A stretch of 21,463 nt of DNA from a virus: IMG/VR virus record IMGVR_UViG_3300046812_000341, positions 1 to 21,463 of that record, one strand, 5' to 3'. The position numbers were made by a program, and so were the translations under genes. The notes below the pieces were generated by a model. It had not been told where the DNA came from and did no database searches. It worked only from the letters and a program-made list of their open reading frames with translations. This document shows, piece by piece, positions 8,318 to 14,637 of this stretch (positions are counted from its first letter, which is position 1; each line of letters opens with the position of its first letter).

Positions 8318-8670
8318 TCGTCGATCGCTTCGTAGTCCTCGTCGGCGATGTTCCACACGGCGGGGATCGTCTTGGCCTCTTCGGCCGTGATCTTTCGGAG
8401 CACGCGGAGCTTGGGCATCCTCGACGCGTCGAGCTGGCTGAAGTCGAGCGCGGTCTCTTCGATCAGTTCGCTCATCGACTGGCGCTTGCCGTTGAACTTC
8501 TTGGCAGCGAACTCCTCGGCTTCGCCCAAGCTCTCGAGCGCGATGCGTCGGAAGTCCGCGCGCTGCTCCGCGTCGAAGTCGACGACCTCAGCGGCCTTGG
8601 TCTCGCGTTCTTTGGGCTCGATTGGGTCTGCCATGGCGGCGGCCAACCACCGGATGACCTTCAGCGCCAT
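8314..8670 (-). CDS. Small phage protein downstream of the large terminase, function unknown
   Basis: 118 aa. ATG 8670 has a strong ribosome binding site (GGAGG, 5 nt away) and overlaps the end of the terminase gene by 10 nt. The protein is charged and helical (IEPKERETKAAEVVDFDAEQ), with a second block containing KRQSMSELIEETALDFSQLD and a conserved-looking C-terminus (EAKTIPAVWNIADEDYEAI). No HTH or membrane segment is apparent. The position does not identify a small terminase, which is usually upstream of the large subunit. Confidence 0.72.
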   Translation of the reverse strand: MALKVIRWLAAAMADPIEPKERETKAAEVVDFDAEQRADFRRIALESLGEAEEFAAKKFNGKRQSMSELIEETALDFSQLDASRMPKLRVLRKITAEEAKTIPAVWNIADEDYEAIDE

Positions 8671-10259
8671 GATGTCCTCCGACCCACGGCGAACGTGTCG
8701 CGCATGCCCTTCAGCGCATGCGGCATGGCCTCGGGCGGCTGCAGGAAGAGCACGCCGCGGTCAGCTGCATCGACGTACGCGGGCGGGAACGGGTCATGGT
8801 TGCGGTGCGGCTGGAACATGCGCCAGAGGTACACGAGCATGTCGAGCAGGTCGTAGTGGCCGTGCTGCGGAGTGCGCTCGTAGTCGGTGCGGTTGTCGTT
8901 CCAGCGCGCCGTGCGCACGTGACTGATGAGCTTCACACAGCGCGGGTCGATCTCGATCTTGTCGTCGCGGAACGCGTTGCGCAGCGCGTAGAGTGCCGCT
9001 TCCTTGTCGTCTTTGAGCGTGTTCATCACCGCGATGCCGTAGTCGACGGTCAGGTCGCCGATGAGGCGTGTCTCGGTGTCCGACACGCGCTGCACAGGGT
9101 TCGCGCGGAACTCCTTGCCGTCCCACCACGACAGGCCCGCGGGCTTGTGGATGCCGAAGCCGCGCTTGCCGCCGAGCTCGCCGGCAGCGCCGTACAGCTC
9201 GAGCTCGGCCTCGCGGATGACCTGCGCCACCTGCGCGGTGCTGGCGTTCCTCTGCGCCCAATCACGCTCGACCACGAGCTTCGCACGCTTGGCATCCCAG
9301 TAGCCCCAGCCGAGCGCGAAGAGGTCGCGCATGCCCGGGTCCATCGCTGCCATCGCCACCGCGTATTCCGGCCGCTCCGAGGCGCGCACGTGCCGCGCTT
9401 CGTTGAACTCGGGGAGGACTTGCTGCTCGGGCGAAGCAGCGATCACGTTGAAGTACTCGCGCTCGCAGTTGACGTTGCCGCGACCGCCGGCCTGGCCGAT
9501 CCAAAAGTCTTTCTCGCGGCGCGTCAGCCGCGGGTTGTCCTCGATCGTCGCGCTGAAGCACGCGCCGCGCGCCTTCGCATCGGGCAAGATCGTCATCTCC
9601 CAGTCGGTGCCAAGCACCTCGGGCGCGCTCGTCTCCACCATCATCCGCGACCACGGCCGCTGATGGTACTGGTGGATGAGCACGTTGCGAACCGTGTAGT
9701 CGAGCTTGTCGATGAACGCGGCTTCCGAGATGAAGTCGAAGTCGTTGCCCTGCCCGCGCAGCGCATTCTTGTTCATGTCGAGACCGGCGAGCGCGAGTCG
9801 CGCGCCGAGCGTCGGGCCTTGCGCCGGCCAGTAGAAGCCTGCGGGCAGCGGTCCGCGCTTGCCGTGATAGCTGGGCTCACAGCTCGCTGGTGCTGTGCCG
9901 AACACCTGAGGCGCCACCGAGCCGATGATCTCGTCGATCGTCTTCTGAAAGGCGCTGGTGTAGCGCATCGAGACGGGCTTGCCGTACGTCTTGGCGAACC
10001 ACACCGCGAGCTCGTGGGCGACCCACAGCGCATCCGTGGTCTTTCCGAAGCGCTTGCCGCCCTCGACCGCGAACACGAGCGGCAGCGCGCCGTCGTCGTG
10101 CGTCAGCTCGAGCTGATCGATCGCGCGCCACGCGTGGAACTGGTTGCGCAGACGCAGCTGTCCATCGTGCATGAGCGGTGAGAGATTGCCGCTCTCCCAG
10201 AACGGCAGAAGCAGCTCTTCGAGTGAGCGGCCAGCAAGCTCTGGAGGCTCAGCGATCAA
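8661..10259 (-). CDS. terL: Terminase large subunit (DNA-packaging ATPase/nuclease)
   Basis: 532 aa. Walker A is GGKRFGKTT at residues about 67-75. A Walker B-like segment is FDFISEAAF at about 174-182, with Glu179 as candidate catalytic residue; the usual Asp before the Glu is Ser. C-terminal nuclease acidic residues are candidates at Asp307 (MAAMDPGMRD) and Asp470/Asp473 (HYDLLDMLVYLWR). The enzyme drives DNA into the capsid through the portal and cuts the concatemer. The start codon is TTG (10259-10257), sharing TTGA with the TGA stop of the upstream 46-aa gene, so initiation probably depends on coupling. Length and motif order fit large terminases. Confidence 0.88.
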   Translation of the reverse strand: MIAEPPELAGRSLEELLLPFWESGNLSPLMHDGQLRLRNQFHAWRAIDQLELTHDDGALPLVFAVEGGKRFGKTTDALWVAHELAVWFAKTYGKPVSMRYTSAFQKTIDEIIGSVAPQVFGTAPASCEPSYHGKRGPLPAGFYWPAQGPTLGARLALAGLDMNKNALRGQGNDFDFISEAAFIDKLDYTVRNVLIHQYHQRPWSRMMVETSAPEVLGTDWEMTILPDAKARGACFSATIEDNPRLTRREKDFWIGQAGGRGNVNCEREYFNVIAASPEQQVLPEFNEARHVRASERPEYAVAMAAMDPGMRDLFALGWGYWDAKRAKLVVERDWAQRNASTAQVAQVIREAELELYGAAGELGGKRGFGIHKPAGLSWWDGKEFRANPVQRVSDTETRLIGDLTVDYGIAVMNTLKDDKEAALYALRNAFRDDKIEIDPRCVKLISHVRTARWNDNRTDYERTPQHGHYDLLDMLVYLWRMFQPHRNHDPFPPAYVDAADRGVLFLQPPEAMPHALKGMRDTFAVGRRTSWR

Positions 10260-10396
10260 GCGTTGTGCTCCACCTGCGCTTCACGCATCAGCGTGCAGCA
10301 CGAGCACTGGTCGACGTAGTGGCGGCCCATGAACACGCACGGCTTCCAGCGATGACCGCGGATGCGGCACACGAGCGCTCGGAGCATCAGCATCAT
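10256..10396 (-). CDS. 46-aa Cys-rich microprotein coupled to the terminase
   Basis: I translated a short frame of 46 codons. It starts MMLMLRALVCRIRGHRWKPC and contains a Cys/His cluster (HRWKPC, then CSCC), consistent with a small zinc-binding fold. Its ATG overlaps the previous gene's stop (ATGA) and its TGA overlaps the TTG start of the terminase (TTGA). The two tight junctions are the main support for it being real. The function is unknown; it may be a translational coupler as well as a protein. Confidence 0.7.
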   Translation of the reverse strand: MMLMLRALVCRIRGHRWKPCVFMGRHYVDQCSCCTLMREAQVEHNA

Positions 10397-10623
10397 GCTG
10401 CACCCTGTTCTGCCGGATGACTCGCGCGCCATTGCTCGGCGTAATCGCGCAACGCCTCGAACGTTCGGCGCTGCAAGCCCGCGCCCTCGAGCGCGTGCCG
10501 AAACGTCGTCTCCTGCAGACCGGCAGCGCGGTACGTGCGCGCCCAGCCGTCTGTCTGCGTGGCGAGCTGCAGAGTTTCGATCTGCGCTTGCGACAGGTGG
10601 AGCTGCGAGACGTTGCGCGTCAT
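10393..10623 (-). CDS. Small HTH-like protein upstream of the terminase
   Basis: 76 aa, from ATG 10623 (ATGA overlap with the previous stop). The sequence LSQAQIETLQLATQTDGWA is followed by RTYRAAGLQETTFRHALEG, AGLQRRTFEALRDYAEQW. It fits a compact helix-turn-helix in the style of small phage DNA-binding proteins with the GLxxTTxRxALxG pattern. Sitting just before the terminase it could be a small terminase subunit or a late regulator. I cannot separate these from sequence alone. Confidence 0.68.
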   Translation of the reverse strand: MTRNVSQLHLSQAQIETLQLATQTDGWARTYRAAGLQETTFRHALEGAGLQRRTFEALRDYAEQWRASHPAEQGAA

Positions 10624-11114
10624 CGCTCTTCCCACGGTAAGCGCAGTACCTGCGAAGTGGCCGGCCTCAGCGCGTTCAGCTGTCGGATCAGCTCGATCTT
10701 CGATGCCATCGATATCTCGGGCATGTTCAACGGCCGCATGATCGGCTCGACGCGCGCTCGGCGATGCTCCCGAGTCCACCAATCGCCACCGAGAAGGCAT
10801 GCGGCGCATCGCTCCGGTGGTGTTCCGACGGGCGTTACGTCGTACTCGCGAAGGCATCGCATGCACCAAAGCGTGCGGTCGCATTCGAATGGGCGCCGAC
10901 GCTCGCAGCTGCAGACGTGGTAGCCGCAGTCTTCGCATGCCGTGATGTTTTGATGGCCATTCTCTGTGCCGAACCAGCACTGTTTGCCGGCTACCGATCG
11001 CGCGTGCACGCCGTCTACCTGCGTGGTGTCCATGCGCACGCCCACAGGCCCATGCATCTTGCGCTCACGCGGCAACGGTCGACGGCTGGCTACTCGGGCT
11101 GCGTCCCATCTCAT
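10620..11114 (-). CDS. Cys-rich zinc-ribbon-like protein
   Basis: 164 aa. Several paired cysteines are visible: ACEDCGYHVCSC, then ECDRTLWCMRC, then ERCAAC, suggesting two or more zinc sites between residues about 45 and 110. The C-terminal 50 residues are helical (EISMASKIELIRQLNALRP) and basic. The start overlaps the upstream stop as ATGA. A nucleic-acid or protein-binding role is likely for such a fold, but the family is not recognised. Confidence 0.72.
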   Translation of the reverse strand: MRWDAARVASRRPLPRERKMHGPVGVRMDTTQVDGVHARSVAGKQCWFGTENGHQNITACEDCGYHVCSCERRRPFECDRTLWCMRCLREYDVTPVGTPPERCAACLLGGDWWTREHRRARVEPIMRPLNMPEISMASKIELIRQLNALRPATSQVLRLPWEER

Positions 11115-11335
11115 TTGCGTCTCCCATATCCGCGGCAGCTGCGGCAGCGCCTATTCTTCTGCGCCTCGTCGACGCCGTCTCCACCGCACGCACCGCACGG
11201 TGAGTAGAAACAGTCATCGCCGCACGGCGTCGGCAGATTGCACTTCACGATCGTTACGTACTGGCCAGCGCTTTTAGCCCAAGCGCGCTCACCGACGCGG
11301 AAGCCCTTCGCTTTGTTCGTGTGCACGCAGGTCAC
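11111..11335 (-). CDS. DnaJ-type Cys-rich zinc-finger microprotein
   Basis: 74 aa, GTG start at 11335 overlapping the upstream stop as GTGA. The C-terminal half contains CGACGGDG and CRSCRGYG, the CxxCxGxG repeats characteristic of the DnaJ central zinc domain; phages often carry short stand-alone versions. The N-terminal half is KGFRVGERAWAKSAGQYVTIVKC, which looks like a small beta barrel (SH3-like). The protein probably binds zinc. Its partner is unknown. Confidence 0.75.
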   Translation of the reverse strand: MTCVHTNKAKGFRVGERAWAKSAGQYVTIVKCNLPTPCGDDCFYSPCGACGGDGVDEAQKNRRCRSCRGYGRRK

Positions 11336-11598
11336 AGTGACCTCGTCCTGTCAGCGGCGTGTTGGTATTCCAAGCTCTTCCACGCCCGCGCGCACTGCTG
11401 CACGAACGTGTCCTCAGCGTCGACGTCACGCGACACGCTGGTGGCGAACTCGCGCTGCGCCAAGCCGATCATCCGCATCATCGACAGCCGCACGAAGCGG
11501 TCGTCGATGCCCGGCTGCACGTCGACGGTGTAGGGCGTGCGTGCGACAGCATCGCCGGCGTCGAGTGCGAGGCGTAAGGCGTGCTCGAGGTCGATCAC
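11332..11598 (-). CDS. Small helical phage protein, function unknown
   Basis: 88 aa, GTG start at 11598 sharing GTGA with the preceding stop. It begins MIDLEHALRLALDAGDAVAR and continues with helical segments RFVRLSMMRMIGLAQREFAT and DTFVQQCARAWKSLEYQHAA. No transmembrane part or metal motif. The tight overlaps on both ends and the normal amino-acid composition support coding. No function assigned. Confidence 0.7.
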   Translation of the reverse strand: MIDLEHALRLALDAGDAVARTPYTVDVQPGIDDRFVRLSMMRMIGLAQREFATSVSRDVDAEDTFVQQCARAWKSLEYQHAADRTRSL

Positions 11599-11906
11599 GC
11601 CGCCCTCCGCTTCTCATGCGCGGCGCGGCGCTTGTCGCTCCACCGCGGCATCATCATCGCCATCGCTTCTGGCGATGCGTCCTTCAGGCTCAGCAAGAAC
11701 GTGGCGACGGCCTCACGCGTCAGCTCGTGCGCGTTGCCGCCGCACATCAGTCGCCACATCGTCGATCGGCTGACGCGGCAGTAGTCAGCGATGAGCTTCC
11801 AGCCCATGAACGCGCGCGCGTCGTGAAGCGCCTTGAGCGTTTCGCGCGTGAGTGGCTTGCCATGCGGCTGCGTGACTGGGCCGAGGTGGCTGTAGCGACG
11901 CTTCAT
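11595..11906 (-). CDS. HTH DNA-binding protein
   Basis: 103 aa, ATG 11906 (ATGA overlap). The central part MGWKLIADYCRVSRSTMWRL is a clear helix-turn-helix: IADYCRVS as first helix and turn, RSTMWRLM as recognition helix, followed by an LTREAVATFLLSL helix as in XRE-like folds. The N- and C-termini are basic. It could regulate late genes or a neighbouring promoter. The target cannot be told from here. Confidence 0.72.
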   Translation of the reverse strand: MKRRYSHLGPVTQPHGKPLTRETLKALHDARAFMGWKLIADYCRVSRSTMWRLMCGGNAHELTREAVATFLLSLKDASPEAMAMMMPRWSDKRRAAHEKRRAA

Positions 11907-12151
11907 GGATTCGCGCCCCTATGCGCGACCGCGTGATAGTTCGCTGACCAACGCTCCAGCTCTTCGATGCGGCGCAGAGCGGCGTCGATGCGACTACCGA
12001 TGCCGGTAGTAAGCCCCTGCAAGTACGTGAGGACGAGCTGTTGCTCCTCGCAGCGCTTCTCCAACGCCTCCACCTTCTCGCGCATCAGCGCCCAGTGGTC
12101 ACGGCAGAACCGGCCGTCAAAGCACGCTGAGCATGCAGGGCCTTCGCTCAT
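11903..12151 (-). CDS. Small coiled-coil protein with N-terminal Cys/His cluster
   Basis: 82 aa, ATG 12151 overlapping the upstream stop (ATGA). The N-terminus has CSACFDGRFCRDHW, a CxxC...C..H arrangement that could bind zinc. The rest is a long charged helix (ALMREKVEALEKRCEEQQL, then RIDAALRRIEELERW) that probably forms a coiled coil. No family recognised. Confidence 0.7.
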   Translation of the reverse strand: MSEGPACSACFDGRFCRDHWALMREKVEALEKRCEEQQLVLTYLQGLTTGIGSRIDAALRRIEELERWSANYHAVAHRGANP

Positions 12152-12591
12152 TCGCCCTCGTGTGGATGCGCCATGACGATCGGCGGATACAGCCTGCGAT
12201 CGACGCTCGACCGCGGGCCGGTGTACGGATTGGCGTCATCGATCGGCTTCGGCGGCTCGATGCACGGCAGCGCGAGCGCCGCGGCTGCAGCCGTCGACAG
12301 CGGTGGGTTGTCGACCATCGCGCTCTGCACCGCGGCCGGGCTCGTCTTCGCCACGCCGAGACGCACCGCGTCGACGAACAGGTCGCAGCCGATGACCGGC
12401 GTGCTGTCGGTCGCGTCGGGGTGCTCAGCGATCCACGCCTGGCACCACGCCTTGCCGATGTCCTCGGCAGCGTGAACGCCGGAGCCCCACGTCGCGCAGC
12501 CGGGCAAGTAGAACGCTGACCACACGACAGCGCCGACGACCAGCAACTCGATGAGCACGGCCTTCGTGGTTGTCATGCCGCGACGCTTCAT
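12148..12591 (-). CDS. Lipoprotein- or membrane-anchored phage protein
   Basis: 147 aa. Basic N-terminus (MKRRGMTTTK), a hydrophobic stretch (AVLIELLVVGAVVWSAFY), then LPGC with Cys32, a lipobox-like site (Pro at -2 is unusual). The remainder (residues 33-147) has two further Cys (GKAWCQAWIAEH, IGCDLF) and a Pro-rich end, and would be exported. The ATG overlaps the upstream stop (ATGA); an internal ATG five codons on is possible. It follows another lipoprotein-like gene, which recalls paired lysis lipoproteins, but the size does not match known spanins. Confidence 0.72.
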   Translation of the reverse strand: MKRRGMTTTKAVLIELLVVGAVVWSAFYLPGCATWGSGVHAAEDIGKAWCQAWIAEHPDATDSTPVIGCDLFVDAVRLGVAKTSPAAVQSAMVDNPPLSTAAAAALALPCIEPPKPIDDANPYTGPRSSVDRRLYPPIVMAHPHEGE

Positions 12592-12785
12592 GGCTTGCCC
12601 CCGTCGTCGTCAGCCTTGGCCGGCGTGACCACGACCACAGGCGCCTGGTCGATGCGATGCCCGGGCGCACCGAGCGCGTGCGTGTCGAGGTGGCAGCTCG
12701 TGAGCGCCAGCACTGCGACGACGAAGACGGCAAGCGAAATGGCGACGGCCGGCCACTCGAACGAATCAGGCTGATATGGGCGCAC
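12588..12785 (-). CDS. Short lipoprotein- or membrane-anchored protein
   Basis: 65 aa, GTG start at 12785 with GGAG 6 nt upstream. Residues about 11-28 are hydrophobic (WPAVAISLAVFVVAVLAL), followed by LTSC (Cys31), a good lipobox. The rest (HLDTHALGAPGHRIDQAPVV) is short and ends in an acidic tail with DDDGG. The N-terminal region has few positive charges, so a simple membrane anchor is also possible. It overlaps the 147-aa lipoprotein gene and is the first gene of this leftward block after the 235-nt intergenic region. Confidence 0.7.
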   Translation of the reverse strand: MRPYQPDSFEWPAVAISLAVFVVAVLALTSCHLDTHALGAPGHRIDQAPVVVVTPAKADDDGGKP

Positions 12786-13020
12786 GCATCACTCCGAGGA
12801 AGAGCGACGCAACGACCCGACCGCACTGTGACTCAGGCACCACACTCTCGTCAAGTTTCACGTGAAATGCGTTCAGGAACTGGGTTTGCCACAGCGGTGT
12901 ATACTTTTTTCTGTGACGCTCACTGGGCTCGCGAGCGAGGGACGAACGAGCGTGGCCGACGAGCTCTCCATGCCCAGACACAGAGCTGTCCCGCATCGAT
13001 GAGCTGTCAGCGCGCCAATC
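12786..13020 (-). promoter_or_regulatory. Intergenic control region with parS-like palindrome
   Basis: 235 nt with no convincing gene in either direction. It contains the 12-bp perfect palindrome TTTCACGTGAAA (see separate entry) and the 10-bp palindrome GCTCGCGAGC near 12928. There is a TATACT-like box beside a run of six T at 12900-12910. On the minus strand TTGACG lies near 12854 with only a poor -10 at 17 nt. It probably carries a promoter for the small-gene and head operon to the left, but I cannot place one confidently. Confidence 0.45.
12854..12869. promoter_or_regulatory. parS-like site (AGTTTCACGTGAAATG)
   Basis: The sequence AGTTTCACGTGAAATG matches the bacterial centromere site parS (TGTTTCACGTGAAACA) at 13 of 16 positions, including the complete core GTTTCACGTGAAA. 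The central 12 bp are a perfect palindrome. In bacteria parS is bound by ParB, which loads condensin and clamps DNA. No ParA or ParB gene is seen in this window, so if functional it would use the host ParB. The site is intergenic, where it is free of coding constraint. Confidence 0.6.
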
Positions 13021-13227
13021 CTATGGCGCCTCGTCCGCGCGCCTGCGTGGCGCGCTCTGGTATTCGGTGAGCGGAAGCCGAGCGTTCTGCGTGACGTGCA
13101 CGCCTTTCACCGGCTTGCGCGTGCGTCGCGGTCGCTCTCCGCGAAGCTCTGCGAGCACGTCCAGCGTCTCTCGGCTCGGTGCGAGCCAGCGCGCGAACAC
13201 GTAGTCAGCGCTGCGCCACTGCGTCAC
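13021..13227 (-). CDS. Small basic phage protein, function unknown
   Basis: 68 aa, GTG start at 13227 overlapping the upstream stop as GTGA. It starts MTQWRSADYVFARWLAPSRE and continues TLDVLAELRGERPRRTRKPV; the C-terminus is Arg-rich. No motif recognised. It is the last gene before the 235-nt intergenic region with the parS-like site. Support is from the tight overlap and normal composition. Confidence 0.62.
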   Translation of the reverse strand: MTQWRSADYVFARWLAPSRETLDVLAELRGERPRRTRKPVKGVHVTQNARLPLTEYQSAPRRRADEAP

Positions 13228-13490
13228 GTGCCCCTGTTCGCCAAGCGCTGCCGAATCACCTCAGCCGCGTCCTTCGTCTCCACCAGCACAAGCACGCCCG
13301 CGGGCTTGTCGCCTGTCGGCTGCTTGGCCTCGAGCTCATCAGCCATCGCGACGAGCATCTCGAGGCGGTTCAGCTGCGGCTGCGTGGGCTCGACCGTGAT
13401 CGCCAGAGCTCGCCGCACGTACGCCCTGATGCTGAGCGGGTCGAGCATGTCCAGCGCCGTGCCATCTGCCAGCGTGACGCGGTCCGCCAT
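13224..13490 (-). CDS. Small helical protein, function unknown (start uncertain)
   Basis: 88 aa from ATG 13490, chosen because GGAGAGAGCGC precedes it. The same frame is open further upstream to ATG 13553 (109 aa, protein-like but without a ribosome binding site) and TTG 13592. The protein begins MADRVTLADGTALDMLDPLS and contains a helix-rich middle (IRAYVRRALAITVEP, LEMLVAMADELEAKQ) and ends with DAAEVIRQRLANRG. No family recognised. It faces the rightward operon, so its promoter probably shares the 13.6-kb divergent region. Confidence 0.65.
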   Translation of the reverse strand: MADRVTLADGTALDMLDPLSIRAYVRRALAITVEPTQPQLNRLEMLVAMADELEAKQPTGDKPAGVLVLVETKDAAEVIRQRLANRGT

Positions 13491-13626
13491 GCGCTCTCTC
13501 CACTCATGCACCCGGCCGTCAGGCAGCTCTCGGGGGTTATTCCTGCGCGGCATCGACGCACTCAGCGTGCTTTGCGTGTGACTTTTTGTCAAACGTCATG
13601 CGTCAACTCTTTTATCGCCAATGTCG

Positions 13627-13655
13627 TTGACAGCTCTCTTCACCGGGCGCATATA
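13627..13655 (+). promoter_or_regulatory. Sigma70-type promoter for the rightward microprotein operon
   Basis: TTGACA at 13627-13632, a 17-bp spacer, and CATATA at 13650-13655. The predicted start of transcription near 13662 gives a leader of about 28 nt with the CAAACATTGGAGA box before the ATG at 13690. Just upstream are TGAC-TTTTT-GTCA (around 13580-13592) and further GTCA repeats that look like operator halves in the divergent region. Confidence 0.65.
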
Positions 13656-13671
13656 GAGGGAGTCGGCAACG

Positions 13672-13684
13672 CAAACATTGGAGA
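13672..13684 (+). promoter_or_regulatory. Start-associated leader box CAAACATTGGAGA, copy 1
   Basis: Exact CAAACATTGGAGA ending 5 nt before the ATG at 13690. It contains the Shine-Dalgarno GGAG. Identical or nearly identical boxes precede four other genes in this window. Confidence 0.85.
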
Positions 13685-13689
13685 CCGAC

Positions 13690-13833
13690 ATGGAAGACAT
13701 CGACACGCTCATCACTCGCGCTGAGGCGCTGCTCTGCTGGATGGACGCCGCATCGGCGGCGCAGCAGCTCATGGACTCGGGCATCGCCGCGGAGCTCGCG
13801 TACCTCGCTGTTCGTGCTGCGGAGACGCCGTGA
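13690..13833 (+). CDS. 47-aa helical microprotein, first gene of rightward operon
   Basis: Too short for a usual ORF list; read directly. ATG 13690 has GGAG 6 nt upstream within the leader box and a clean promoter before it. Protein: MEDIDTLITRAEALLCWMDA, then ASAAQQLMDSGIAAELAYLA, ending VRAAETP. It is all-helical and acidic, with no membrane segment. Its TGA overlaps the GTG of the next gene (GTGA). No family recognised. It may act as a small regulatory or inhibitor protein, which is inference from size only. Confidence 0.75.
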   Translation: MEDIDTLITRAEALLCWMDAASAAQQLMDSGIAAELAYLAVRAAETP

Positions 13834-14009
13834 CGCGCGCATACAAGATCGAGACTCGCGACTGGTACGGCTGCTTCTACTCCGTGGTGACATCCTCGGA
13901 TGGGGATGAGCTACACGCCACCTTCGTGCACTCGCTTCGAAGCGACGCACAAAACGCCGCTCAGCGCTGGCTGCGCAACTACAAGGCTCAAGCCCGTGAG
14001 CAAGTCTGA
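13830..14009 (+). CDS. 59-aa microprotein, function unknown
   Basis: Read directly. GTG start at 13830 sharing GTGA with the preceding stop. Sequence begins MTRAYKIETRDWYGCFYSVV, continues TSSDGDELHATFVHSLRSDA and ends in a basic helix (AAQRWLRNYKAQAREQV). This looks like a compact beta-beta-alpha domain. Its end overlaps the GTG start of the next gene by 14 nt. No family recognised. Confidence 0.7.
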   Translation: MTRAYKIETRDWYGCFYSVVTSSDGDELHATFVHSLRSDAQNAAQRWLRNYKAQAREQV

Positions 14010-14190
14010 CCGCGTGCGCGAGCTGGCTGCGAGTGGCATGAGCGCCATCGAGATCGAGCTCCAGACAGGCTTCTCACGGCAGCTCGTGCACAAGGCGATG
14101 AAACCATCGCGCCCGCTGGGCCGGCCGCGAAAGCTCGCGCGCTGCGCGAGCTGCGGCCGGCCCATCCCGAGCGTCAGCGCGCGCGCTTGA
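13996..14190 (+). CDS. 64-aa DNA-binding protein with HTH, AT-hook-like motif and zinc knuckle
   Basis: From GTG 13996; the earlier ATG at 13900 would overlap the previous gene by 110 nt and adds residues without family signal. Residues 6-34 form a helix-turn-helix (RVRELAASGMSAIEIELQTG, then FSRQLVHKAM), as in resolvase-type or sigma-region-4-like HTHs. Residues 42-46 (GRPRK) resemble an AT-hook, and CASCGRP near residues 50-56 is a CxxC pair. Together they suggest a compact DNA-binding regulator. It is the last gene of the rightward operon and converges on the next minus-strand gene (17-nt overlap of ends). Confidence 0.72.
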   Translation: MSKSDRVRELAASGMSAIEIELQTGFSRQLVHKAMKPSRPLGRPRKLARCASCGRPIPSVSARA

Positions 14191-14548
14191 GTCGCTGCCC
14201 TGAACCCAGCTTCACTTCGGGCGGTCGAACACCGGGCGGCTCGTCGGCGCACACCTTCAGCGTCGCGAGCTCGCCCGTCTCTTCGTCATGCATGTGCTGC
14301 AGCCACTTGCCCGTGGCGTGCTGCTCGAATCGGCGCCCCGAGTGCTCGTGGATGTGCGGGCCTGCGGCCGAGCGCATGAGGCGATGACACCACCATCCGA
14401 CGACCACGCCTGGCGTCATCCAGCACATCGCCTCGACCCAGTACGCGACCTGCAGCCACGAGTCGCTCTCGAGCGGATGCGCTTGCGCCTGCACGTACGA
14501 CCAGTGCGCCATCGCTTGGTGAAGCGCGAACAAGTCGGGCGCGTTCAC
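14174..14548 (-). CDS. Small membrane-associated protein, function unknown
   Basis: 124 aa from GTG 14548, which shares GTGA with the stop of the 30-aa gene upstream; the longer frame would overlap that gene entirely. It begins VNAPDLFALHQAMAHWSYVQ. A hydrophobic, Trp-rich stretch (AYWVEAMCWMTPGVVVGWWC) near residues 33-52 could be a membrane helix. A His-rich segment (GPHIHEHSGRRFEQHATG) follows and the C-terminus is basic. No family recognised. Confidence 0.68.
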   Translation of the reverse strand: MNAPDLFALHQAMAHWSYVQAQAHPLESDSWLQVAYWVEAMCWMTPGVVVGWWCHRLMRSAAGPHIHEHSGRRFEQHATGKWLQHMHDEETGELATLKVCADEPPGVRPPEVKLGSGQRLKRAR

Positions 14549-14637
14549 TTGCCGCCCCACAGCCGATACGCGAGCCACAGCATCGCGACGACGGTCGCGC
14601 CCAGCAACATCAGCGATGACCAATCGGCTGGCAGCAT
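14545..14637 (-). CDS. 30-aa single-helix membrane microprotein
   Basis: Read directly: MLPADWSSLMLLGATVVAML followed by WLAYRLWGGK. One membrane helix fills most of it, with a positive C-terminus (N-out, C-in by the positive-inside rule). ATG 14637 shares one base with the previous TGA (TGATG) and its own TGA overlaps the GTG of the next gene (GTGA). The two exact junctions are the case for it being translated. Single-helix phage proteins of this size include lysis and superinfection-exclusion factors; which, if any, applies is unknown. Confidence 0.62.
   Translation of the reverse strand: MLPADWSSLMLLGATVVAMLWLAYRLWGGK

Noticed and set aside
8718-10181. 487-aa plus-strand frame
   Set aside because: Complement of the terminase gene; high Arg/His content typical of antisense frames in GC-rich DNA, while the minus strand has Walker A and nuclease motifs.
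12766-12996. 76-aa minus-strand frame over the parS-like site
   Set aside because: No ribosome binding site, overlaps the start region of the lipoprotein-like gene, composition not protein-like; better seen as intergenic.
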